From assembly GCA_017964115.1 (NCBI GenBank), contig JAGCSL010000011.1:1-14862 (forward strand): a stretch of DNA of 14,862 nt, read 5' to 3'. The notes beneath the pieces are model-generated. The model did not search any database. It had not been told where the DNA came from and was given only the letters and a program-made list of their open reading frames with translations. The DNA is from Candidatus Saccharimonadota bacterium (GTDB lineage: Bacteria; Patescibacteriota; Saccharimonadia; Saccharimonadales; Saccharimonadaceae). Shown in pieces: positions 1-5,583 of this stretch. Each line of letters starts with the position of its first letter. Position 1 is the stretch's first letter. A program made the translations under genes and the position numbers.

Positions 1-588
1 CATCGTAAAGAAGAACTGTTCGAGGCTATAGTTATTTGGGTCAGTATATTGATAGGCGTCATCATAAATACCATTGCGAAGATAGTCGACCATCCAGGCG
101 GCGATCATGTCGCCGATTGTTTTGTATTGCGACCACTTTCGGCCATTCGGCGACTGATAATATTCTGGAATGCTATAGAGATGATTGTCGCTAAACATCA
201 TGCCTAACCAGTTGAAGTAGCCATTCTTTTCGACGCTACTATTGACGCCGTCGCCCGAGCCAACACCCGATTCCATCACCATCTGCGCAAATACTAATTC
301 CCACGGTGGACCGTACTCAATCTGCATTTTCATGGCGATTTCGCCGTACTTCTCGACAACTTCGCGCAGACGATTCTCGACGCCTTCAGAAGTAATATCG
401 CCGCCACAGGCGCCGCTGATGCCTTTCTTGCAGTCGCGATTATATAGCTGAATATTGTTGTGCGAATTCATGTCGTGGTTATCGCCACCGAGACCAGTAG
501 CAACAACCGCAGTCGGCTCAAGACAAGTCAAAGCATACGTAAGCGCTACTACAAAGTATAGTATTCGTTTCTTGAGATTATTCTTCAT
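1..588 (-). CDS. Secreted glucosaminidase-like (GH73/LytG-type) protein, partial
   Basis: Reading the minus strand from ATG at 588 gives 196 codons without a stop to the window edge, so the C-terminus is missing. Residues 1-31 form a signal peptide: basic MKNNLKKR, a hydrophobic stretch, then a small-residue AVVATG region. Residues 72-135 contain PPWELVFAQMVMESGVGSG and, after about 15 residues, YFNWLGM. This matches the AQ-x-x-ESGxG ... N-x-x-G pattern of mannosyl-glycoprotein endo-beta-N-acetylglucosaminidase (GH73) domains, with Glu106 as the expected catalytic acid. Such enzymes cut the N-acetylglucosamine linkage of peptidoglycan outside the membrane. Cys53 and Cys61 could pair. A GAGG Shine-Dalgarno lies about 7 nt before the ATG. 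The start overlaps the end of the upstream PEGA-like gene by 11 bp, so the two are probably translationally coupled. Family placement rests on motif reading only. A related lysozyme-like amidase or transglycosylase is the main alternative. Confidence 0.8.
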   Translation of the reverse strand, partial: MKNNLKKRILYFVVALTYALTCLEPTAVVATGLGGDNHDMNSHNNIQLYNRDCKKGISGACGGDITSEGVENRLREVVEKYGEIAMKMQIEYGPPWELVFAQMVMESGVGSGDGVNSSVEKNGYFNWLGMMFSDNHLYSIPEYYQSPNGRKWSQYKTIGDMIAAWMVDYLRNGIYDDAYQYTDPNNYSLEQFFFTM

Positions 589-1234
589 AATAAACCTCAA
601 AATCATCTATATCATAGCCGTAGCTTTCGAGAATACTCTTTGCGGTAGTTTTAGCGTTATTTGCGTTCGTTTTGACCGACAAACAAATTGACGATTTGCA
701 ACGTTCGCTATCGGCTATTTCTGATATTTTAGTCTCTATATACGGTCGCGAATCTTTGGCGTAGGTATTTTTCTTCAACATAGACGTCTTATTAATCGGC
801 AAAAGATCTTTAATCGTGAGTTTCTGCTCTTCTTTATTAATAAAATCTGCTACCTTTTCGTCGGCAAGCAGTTTTAAAAGCTCGTAGCTCTCTGCTGACT
901 TGGTATACTCGCTAAAGTTATTATTCGCGCCGACCAAATAGCGGTTAATCACAACCGTATGCTCAGACACGCAATCAATATCAAAATTAACAGGTTCCAT
1001 ACCGGAACGCGTAATTTCAACATGTTTTTTGCCAGGGAACACTCGATGGTTTCCGTTTGAAAAACGTCTACCGTCAATCTTTACGACTGCGTCGACTGGT
1101 GTAACTAGAATATTGATTTTGGCAGTTTTTGCCGCATCAACGGCAATAAAAATACCAGTTGTTACTAACGCTAATACCACAACGCCCACCAGTATGGCCT
1201 TGTAGTGCGTTTTAATGACCTCCAATAAACGCAT
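578..1234 (-). CDS. Membrane-anchored PEGA-domain-like protein
   Basis: A 218-residue protein. Residues 13-33 are one hydrophobic helix, probably an uncleaved anchor that leaves the rest outside the cell. Residues 40-85 resemble a PEGA repeat: ILVTPVDAVVKIDG, then NGNHRVFPGKKHVEIT, then a Gly/Met turn. These are small beta-sandwich modules of surface proteins named for a P-E-G-A motif, and here only part of that consensus is seen. The remaining 130 residues are not recognised. Three cysteines (in DIDC and SERCKSSIC) could form a disulfide. It is the first gene of a two-gene unit with the glucosaminidase-like gene, whose ATG lies inside its last codons. A role in anchoring or guiding that enzyme is inference. 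No Shine-Dalgarno precedes the ATG, and an extended -10 box ends 9 nt upstream, suggesting a leaderless or nearly leaderless mRNA. Confidence 0.75.
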   Translation of the reverse strand: MRLLEVIKTHYKAILVGVVVLALVTTGIFIAVDAAKTAKINILVTPVDAVVKIDGRRFSNGNHRVFPGKKHVEITRSGMEPVNFDIDCVSEHTVVINRYLVGANNNFSEYTKSAESYELLKLLADEKVADFINKEEQKLTIKDLLPINKTSMLKKNTYAKDSRPYIETKISEIADSERCKSSICLSVKTNANNAKTTAKSILESYGYDIDDFEVYYEE

Positions 1235-1243
1235 ATTAATTAA

Positions 1244-1254
1244 ATTTTAGCATA
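1244..1254 (-). promoter_or_regulatory. Extended -10 promoter for the PEGA-like gene
   Basis: The minus strand reads TATGCTAAAAT, an extended -10 (TGC plus TAAAAT). It ends 9 nt before the ATG at 1234. No convincing -35 box is seen. A start about 7 nt downstream would leave a leader of 2-3 nt. Confidence 0.55.
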
Positions 1255-1285
1255 ATTTTTATGCTTTATTTTTTGTTTTTGGTAC

Positions 1286-1315
1286 AAAAATAGCCCCGAG
1301 CTTTCGCCCGGGGCT
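1286..1315 (-). terminator. Intrinsic terminator of the flotillin gene
   Basis: A 9-bp arm at 1292-1300 pairs with 1307-1315 (one A-C mismatch) around a 6-nt loop. On the minus strand the stem is followed by ATTTTTG (A run at 1286-1290 on the plus strand). It lies about 40 nt past the flotillin stop. Confidence 0.85.
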
Positions 1316-1352
1316 TGGGTTAATATGTGTCTGGTTGTCAGTCGTTGAACGA

Positions 1353-3053
1353 TCAGTCGGCCGGATTCGTGCCTTCGTCTGCTTCCGCGTCGATAGTAGG
1401 CGCGTCACCCTTGATCGGGCCGGCAATAGCTCCGACGATCTTCTTGACAGTTGCAGTCAACTCTTCGCCGTTCATGGCCTGGTTTTCAGCATCGGCCTGC
1501 GCAAAGAGCTGCGGAATGCGCGCGAGGACGCCAGTCAGCAAATCGCCGCCACCTTCGCTCTTGGAACCGCCACCAAAGTCGTAGAACTTAGCATTCTTGC
1601 CGACTTCGGCCATAACGGTTGCCACGTTGGTTGCGACCTGGACGCGTGTCTGCTGTTCGATTTCGATTTTCCTCAGCTCGAAGTTAACCTTATCGTTAGC
1701 AGCCTGCGCATCGGACAGAGCACGTGCAGCTTCGGCTTCGGCCTTACCCTTAGCTTCAATAGCCTCGGCTTCGGCTTTACCCTTTGCGGCGGTAGCCGCA
1801 GCTTCGGCCTCACCTCTGAGTCTTGTTGCTTCGGCTTCTGCGCCAGCCTTCGCACGGATTGCGGTAGCTTCGGCTTCTGCCTCGGTCTTCTTGGCGTCCG
1901 CATTACCAGCGGCCTGAGTCTTGCGTGCGGTTGCGGCAGCTTCTGCTTCACGCGTCGTGCGTGTTGCGGCAGCTTCTGCTTCACCGGCTGCGGTCAGCTT
2001 CTGAGCTTCGGCAGCACCAGCGGCGCTAACCTTTCTTGCTTCTGCTTCACCGGCTGCGGCGGCCTTCTTACGCTCGGCTTCTGCCTCTGCGTCGATGACC
2101 GTTGTACGCTTCTTGGTCTCAGCGCGCGTGACTTCTACCTCCTGCTGCTTCTTAGCGGCAAGGTTGGCCTGGGTCTGACGCTCGATCTCGGCTGCACCAG
2201 CACGGGTTGCCAGTTCCTTGTTGATGTCTTCCTGTTCAAGTGCAGCAGCCTGATCGGCACGAGCCTGCTTGCGCTCGGTCTCGGCCCTGAACTCAGCTGT
2301 TCTAACGTCGGTATCGCGCTTCTTCTCAGCGATTGCGACCTTTGCGGCAAGTTCTTTTTCCTGCGCCGCCTGATCAGTCACGGCACGCTTCTCGCGGATT
2401 GACTGTTCGGCTTCGGCGGAAATGTTTGCAGCGTCGCGACGCTTAGTTTCGCGATCCTTTGCGGCCAGATCCTTATAGTAGGTAGAGTCTGCAGCATCCT
2501 CGACCTCGTGGATCGAGAGGATTGCATTGAAGCCAAGAGCGCCCATCTGAGTAGAGATTTGCTTCTTGACTTCATCGTCCAGCTCATCCTTGCCGTTCAT
2601 GACTGCTTCGGGCGTCATTTTGGAAATGACAGCACGAACGCCGCCAGATACGACGTCAAGGATGATGCGCTCAAGTTCGCCTTCATCTTTGTCCAGGAAG
2701 TTAGTTACTGCACGCTGCAGGCTTTCTTCGGATGTTATATCGGGCGAATATGCCACTGCCCAGTCAATCTGAACCGGCACACCTGTGATTGTTTTCGTAA
2801 CGTCACCTTCAACCTTTGACGTACGAGTGCAGAGATCGAAGTACTGTGCCTTCTGAATGAACGGGATGACGATGCGGCCACCGGCACGCTTGATTGTGGG
2901 GTTTCCGTCCTTGTCTGTTGCGCCAACGCCGGATACGACCAGGGCTTCATTACCCTTAGCCACCTTGATCAGCGCGAAAAGGATCGCAATAACCACCACA
3001 ACGGCGACGATGATGGGACCTACTGTTACTAAAATTGACAAACCTTTTTCCAT
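1353..3053 (-). CDS. Flotillin-like SPFH/band 7 protein
   Basis: A 566-residue flotillin (FloT/YuaG-like). Residues 5-32 form an N-terminal membrane helix. Residues 34 to about 200 are the SPFH domain, including KGNEALVVSG, a GGRIVIPFIQKAQYFDL stretch and a GVPVQIDWAVAYSPD strand. Residues 205-470 are a very long Ala/Glu/Lys coiled coil with AEAEA blocks. The tail (about 490-566) is glycine-rich then acidic, ending in NPAD. Flotillins oligomerise on the inner face of the membrane and organise membrane domains. In a bacterium with a host-dependent lipid supply this could matter for membrane order, but that is inference. I chose ATG 3053 because GGAGG sits 5 nt before it. An in-frame ATG seven codons upstream would place that ribosome site inside the gene. 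A TTGACT/TATAAT promoter and a hairpin terminator make it a single-gene unit. No NfeD partner is visible. Confidence 0.93.
   Translation of the reverse strand: MEKGLSILVTVGPIIVAVVVVIAILFALIKVAKGNEALVVSGVGATDKDGNPTIKRAGGRIVIPFIQKAQYFDLCTRTSKVEGDVTKTITGVPVQIDWAVAYSPDITSEESLQRAVTNFLDKDEGELERIILDVVSGGVRAVISKMTPEAVMNGKDELDDEVKKQISTQMGALGFNAILSIHEVEDAADSTYYKDLAAKDRETKRRDAANISAEAEQSIREKRAVTDQAAQEKELAAKVAIAEKKRDTDVRTAEFRAETERKQARADQAAALEQEDINKELATRAGAAEIERQTQANLAAKKQQEVEVTRAETKKRTTVIDAEAEAERKKAAAAGEAEARKVSAAGAAEAQKLTAAGEAEAAATRTTREAEAAATARKTQAAGNADAKKTEAEAEATAIRAKAGAEAEATRLRGEAEAAATAAKGKAEAEAIEAKGKAEAEAARALSDAQAANDKVNFELRKIEIEQQTRVQVATNVATVMAEVGKNAKFYDFGGGSKSEGGGDLLTGVLARIPQLFAQADAENQAMNGEELTATVKKIVGAIAGPIKGDAPTIDAEADEGTNPAD
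1690..2051 (-). repeat. 33-bp (11-codon) repeats in the flotillin coiled coil
   Basis: Residues about 335-455 of the flotillin are built from 11-residue units starting G/R-x-AEA, for example GEAEARKVSAA, GAAEAQKLTAA, GEAEAAATRTT and REAEAAATARK in direct succession. Shorter and longer units are mixed in further on. At DNA level a 22-bp stretch at 1930-1951 recurs exactly at 1963-1984, a spacing of 33 bp. Hendecads favour straight or right-handed coiled coils. Confidence 0.8.
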
Positions 3054-3165
3054 ATTTACCTCCTTAATTGCCACGGAAAAATGGTCAATGCACCACCCAT
3101 GCAGGTATCATTAGGCCAAAAAAATAACACATATTTTTGTAAATGAACTCCCACACGGTTATTTG

Positions 3166-3194
3166 ATTATAAACTATTTAAATAAATAAGTCAA
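3166..3194 (-). promoter_or_regulatory. Flotillin promoter (-35 TTGACT, -10 TATAAT)
   Basis: Minus strand: TTGACT at 3194-3189, a 17-nt spacer, TATAAT at 3171-3166. The predicted start near 3159 gives a leader of about 105 nt before ATG 3053. It lies just downstream of the rpsG terminator. Confidence 0.85.
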
Positions 3195-3206
3195 GTATAA
3201 AATTGC

Positions 3207-3242
3207 ACAAAATATCTCCCCATTTCTGAGGAGATATTTTGT
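3207..3242 (-). terminator. Terminator of the rpsL-rpsG unit
   Basis: A perfect 13-bp inverted repeat (3207-3219 with 3230-3242, loop 10 nt), about 22 nt after the rpsG stop. The U run lies inside the 3' arm (ATATTTTGT), a form common in AT-rich genomes. It may work in both directions. Confidence 0.75.
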
Positions 3243-3263
3243 AGACTAAATCTATCTTTAAAA

Positions 3264-3743
3264 TTAAGCGCGAGCAAAGTGCGCAAAGGCGCGGTTTGCT
3301 TCGGCCATACGGTGACAATCTTCCTTCTTCTTGAAGGCAGCACCGGCTTCGTTGTAGGCATCAACAATTTCTGCCTCGAGGCGCTTAGCATATGGCATGC
3401 CAGAACGTGCGCGAGCAGCTTGGACGAGCCACATCATAGCAAAATGAAGTTGACGATGGCCGGCGATTGGGAATGGAATCTGGTAGTTCGCACCACCAAC
3501 GCGGCGGGATTTAACTTCAAAATCTGGGCTGATATTCTTGATAGCTTGTTCAAGAACTTCAACTGGATTTTCGCTCTTTAATTTCTTAGCAGCACCCTCA
3601 ATGGCGGAGTAGACGGCGCGTTCTGCGACGTGTTTCTTGCCATCAAGCATGGATTTGTTGATCAAACGTTGAACCAAAACGCTCTGATACTTGCGATCTG
3701 GCATAACCTTGCGTTGCAAGCTAGAAGTAACTTTACGTGGCAT
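3264..3743 (-). CDS. rpsG: 30S ribosomal protein S7 (uS7)
   Basis: A 159-residue uS7, full length for the family. It binds the 3' major domain of 16S rRNA and helps form the head of the small subunit near the mRNA exit and tRNA E site. Recognisable blocks are MPRK at the start, LMDGKK-like SMLDGKK near 35, EVKSRRVGGANYQ near 76-88, and the conserved C-terminal KKEDCHRMAEANRAFAHF. The start ATG lies 2 nt after the rpsL stop. Its Shine-Dalgarno (AAGGAGGG) sits in the last codons of rpsL, so translation is probably coupled. The usual next genes of the str operon, fusA and tuf, are absent, and a terminator follows directly. Confidence 0.98.
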   Translation of the reverse strand: MPRKVTSSLQRKVMPDRKYQSVLVQRLINKSMLDGKKHVAERAVYSAIEGAAKKLKSENPVEVLEQAIKNISPDFEVKSRRVGGANYQIPFPIAGHRQLHFAMMWLVQAARARSGMPYAKRLEAEIVDAYNEAGAAFKKKEDCHRMAEANRAFAHFARA

Positions 3744-3745
3744 AA

Positions 3746-4159
3746 TTAATTACCCTCCTTCTTTGCACCGTATTTAGAACGGCCTTGCTTGCGACCTTGA
3801 ACGCCCTGAAGATCCAAAGTACCGCGAACGATATGATAGCGGACACCTGGAAGATCCGGCACACGACCACCACGAACTAACACAACAGCGTGCTCCTGGA
3901 GGTTATGACCTTCGCCGCCAATGTAAGCCCAGACTTCTTGACCGTTGGTCAAGCGTACACGAGCAACCTTACGCAAAGCGGAGTTTGGTTTCTTTGGGGT
4001 TTTAGTGGTTACTTTAACACAGACACCACGCTTAAGTGGAGCAGCCTGCTTGTAGTAACGAGTCTTGAGCGTATTCACGATGGAGCCCAAAGCTGGAGCT
4101 TTACTCTTCTTTGCGGCTTTTTTGCGTGGCTTACGCACTAATTGATTGATTGTAGGCAC
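3746..4159 (-). CDS. rpsL: 30S ribosomal protein S12 (uS12)
   Basis: A 137-residue uS12 of the decoding centre. Conserved blocks are PTINQLVRKPR, TPKKPNSALRKVARVRL, YIGGEGHNLQEH and GGRVPDLPGVRYHIVRG. Lysine 56 aligns with E. coli Lys43. The residue aligned with E. coli Lys88 is proline 101 (codon CCG), in GGRVPDLPG instead of GGRVKDLPG, a site where substitutions give streptomycin resistance or dependence. A 13-residue insertion near residues 25-41, compared with E. coli, corresponds in place to one in Bacillus S12. The start is GTG at 4159, supported by the universal PTINQL start and an AAGGA site 6 nt upstream. First gene of a two-gene unit with rpsG. Its promoter is at 4250-4278 and its leader has a hairpin. 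Confidence 0.98.
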   Translation of the reverse strand: MPTINQLVRKPRKKAAKKSKAPALGSIVNTLKTRYYKQAAPLKRGVCVKVTTKTPKKPNSALRKVARVRLTNGQEVWAYIGGEGHNLQEHAVVLVRGGRVPDLPGVRYHIVRGTLDLQGVQGRKQGRSKYGAKKEGN

Positions 4160-4198
4160 AAAAAATCCTTTTCTCTCATTAATTTTATTGCTGTAATA

Positions 4199-4232
4199 GA
4201 GCTCAGTTGTCCAGCATTAACAAACAGAGCTC
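4199..4232 (-). other. Hairpin in the rpsL leader
   Basis: GAGCTC at 4199-4204 and 4227-4232 flank arms that also pair (GTTGT with ACAAAC, one mismatch and one bulge), leaving an 8-9 nt loop. It sits in the roughly 84-nt leader of rpsL-rpsG. It could be a regulatory or stabilising structure, or chance, since GAGCTC is itself a palindrome. Confidence 0.35.
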
Positions 4233-4249
4233 ACGAAACTCTTGCGAGT

Positions 4250-4278
4250 ATTTTAGCAGATTCTGCATAATAATTCAA
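4250..4278 (-). promoter_or_regulatory. rpsL-rpsG promoter
   Basis: Minus strand: TTGAAT at 4278-4273, 17-nt spacer, TGC-TAAAAT at 4255-4250 (extended -10). Predicted start near 4243. The -35 box lies 9 nt beyond the U tract of the upstream gene's terminator. Confidence 0.8.
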
Positions 4279-4286
4279 GGTTATGA

Positions 4287-4317
4287 ATAAAAAATGAGGA
4301 GACCTTTACGCCTCCTC
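4287..4317 (-). terminator. Terminator overlapping the end of the His-rich gene
   Basis: Minus strand: GAGGAG (4317-4312), a 10-nt loop, CTCCTC (4301-4296), then ATTTTTT. The 5' arm is made from the codons for the last Glu-Glu, so the stem starts inside the coding sequence. Confidence 0.85.
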
Positions 4318-4701
4318 GCCATGCGTAATTAGAAATCTTCTTTGCATATCGAGCATACGAAATAACCAGCGGTTACGATGAACATTTGGATCAATTTCTC
4401 GCTCGAGCCATTCTAGCTTCTCAATTGGCGCCATCGAGCGGATTTCGCTTTCATGCTTGCGATACTCCTTTTTGAGGTGTTTTATTGTGCTTTTATAGGG
4501 CAGCATATCGCGCGTGATATAGTCTCCAATTAGGCGATCGAGCTCACGGTGTAGCTGAGCGTGTAATTTCTCGTCAATCTTCACAATAAAAGCGCCGCGT
4601 AGAATCAAAGCATTCGGCCCAATCGATCGCCATACTCGTGCAGGATATAACAGATGATGTCTATTACGATGCTTACCTAAAGAACCATTCTTTACCGCCA
4701 C
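4306..4701 (-). CDS. Unidentified His-rich basic protein
   Basis: I do not recognise this 131-residue protein. It begins MAVKNGSLGKHRNRHHLLYP, followed by a hydrophobic strand (NALILRGAFIVKI, about 30-42), then LHAQLHRELDRL with His47 and His51, and a charged helical C-terminal half rich in Arg, Lys and Glu. The paired histidines (15, 16, 47, 51) hint at a metal site or nucleic-acid contact, which is inference. No membrane helix or signal peptide is seen. The start is GTG at 4701, preceded by AGGTGGTGA (one mismatch to the full anti-Shine-Dalgarno) with a 5-nt spacer. An ATG 5 nt upstream is out of frame and gives only about 10 codons. It has its own terminator, which overlaps its last codons. 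The -10 region upstream is unclear. Confidence 0.7.
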   Translation of the reverse strand: MAVKNGSLGKHRNRHHLLYPARVWRSIGPNALILRGAFIVKIDEKLHAQLHRELDRLIGDYITRDMLPYKSTIKHLKKEYRKHESEIRSMAPIEKLEWLEREIDPNVHRNRWLFRMLDMQRRFLITHGEEA

Positions 4702-4764
4702 TCATATCACCACCTTTCTGGGCCGGAAGATATTATGTTAAGTTTAGCGCGGTTTTTAAGAATT

Positions 4765-4791
4765 AAAAAGCCCCGCCATACGAGGCGAGGC
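4765..4791 (-). terminator. Terminator of the HD-hydrolase gene
   Basis: 8-bp stem (4770-4777 with 4784-4791, one G-U pair), 6-nt loop, then TTTTT on the minus strand (A run 4765-4769). It lies 13 nt after the stop. Confidence 0.88.
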
Positions 4792-4803
4792 CGTGCTATG
4801 TCT

Positions 4804-5499
4804 TTAGGTCATCGTGTTGAGCGCGATGCCGTGTTTCATAGCCAACAGATCATTGAGCGACCTGAGATTAATTGAGAGCGTATAGAACTGATGATAGTAG
4901 GCGCTAAACTTCCTGATGGTCAGCGCATTGTAGATTCCTGGCAGCAACCATCGATGCGTCTCAAGGACATTCTTGATGATTTTGTTTTCAGGTAACTCCT
5001 CGACTGTAGTCAGGTTGTGATACCTATCTATCCCTTTGCATACCAGTGCTCTGGGCTCTTCAATTAAGCGTGCATAGGTTTCACTTTTGGTAACGATTTT
5101 CTTCAGTTGCTTCGTGTCTTCGTCATCTCCCTCATCGTAGTCATACTTAAAGGTAAGATAACTTACGCCACGTTGGACGTCTTCCGAAAATGGAAGTTCT
5201 GTTGGTTCGATTCCGCAATCTTCGCAGATATCGTGCAGCAGTGCGATACAAATTTGTTCTTCAGTCTTAGCACCAATACCTAATCCGTATTTGGCAACAA
5301 ATAGTGGATGAATAATGAATGGCTGTCCGTTGATTCTAGTCTGTCCTTCATGTTTTTCCCAAGCGAATTCAAGCGCCTTTTGCGCTTCTCTAAATCCATG
5401 AGTTTCAAAATAGAATTCGAGCTCACGGCGAAGCGCATGTTCATCATACCCGTACTGATACATACGACCCCTCCTCTCGTTTGCTTCAAGTGTGCACAT
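4804..5499 (-). CDS. Stand-alone RelA/SpoT-type HD-domain hydrolase (SAH/MESH1-like)
   Basis: A 231-residue protein with an HD metal-hydrolase core like the (p)ppGpp-hydrolase half of RelA/SpoT. Visible residues: His50 and Arg55 (EKHEGQTRINGQPFIIHP), His64, His89-Asp90 (ALLHDICEDC), Glu93-Asp94 and Asp158-Arg159 with Asn162 (KGIDRYHNL). No synthetase, TGS or ACT domain follows. By family knowledge, such small alarmone hydrolases remove the 3'-pyrophosphate of ppGpp, and MESH1 can also hydrolyse NADPH, so the substrate is unproven. Two starts are plausible. ATG 5499 has AAGGAGGA 8 nt upstream and is used here. ATG 5463, 12 codons in, has its own AGGAGGGG. Both keep the whole domain. A promoter at 5539-5567 and a terminator at 4765-4791 bound it. 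The GrpB-like gene lies upstream on the same strand with no terminator between. Confidence 0.85.
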   Translation of the reverse strand: MCTLEANERRGRMYQYGYDEHALRRELEFYFETHGFREAQKALEFAWEKHEGQTRINGQPFIIHPLFVAKYGLGIGAKTEEQICIALLHDICEDCGIEPTELPFSEDVQRGVSYLTFKYDYDEGDDEDTKQLKKIVTKSETYARLIEEPRALVCKGIDRYHNLTTVEELPENKIIKNVLETHRWLLPGIYNALTIRKFSAYYHQFYTLSINLRSLNDLLAMKHGIALNTMT

Positions 5500-5538
5500 G
5501 TTAATGTTCCTCCTTGTGCAAGGTAACAAGTTCTAAGC

Positions 5539-5567
5539 ACTATATATCAAGTGCACACTAATTTCAA
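5539..5567 (-). promoter_or_regulatory. Promoter of the HD-hydrolase gene
   Basis: Minus strand: TTGAAA at 5567-5562, 17-nt spacer, TATAGT at 5544-5539. A short dyad (GCACT ... AGTGC) covers the -10 region and could be an operator or chance. Confidence 0.7.
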
Positions 5568-5583
5568 GCGCCTTCAGTACGTA

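Noticed and set aside
1335..2402. A 355-codon open frame on the plus strand, opposite the flotillin gene
   Set aside because: It is antisense to the Ala/Glu coiled-coil codons, which explains its odd Cys/Gly/Phe/Leu-rich repeats. It has no ribosome site, and the flotillin on the other strand is certain.
3054..3074. Flotillin start seven codons upstream (ATG 3074)
   Set aside because: The GGAGG ribosome site for ATG 3053 lies inside those seven codons, and no ribosome site precedes ATG 3074.
5500..5529. TTG start at 5529 for the HD-hydrolase gene
   Set aside because: The added residues contain the ribosome site of ATG 5499, and the TTG itself lies at the predicted transcription start with no ribosome site of its own.
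5531..5560. Palindromes rich in GTGCAC near the HD-hydrolase promoter, as an operator
   Set aside because: The arms are only 5-6 bp and AT-rich between. With no regulator nearby, this cannot be separated from chance, so it is only mentioned in the promoter entry.
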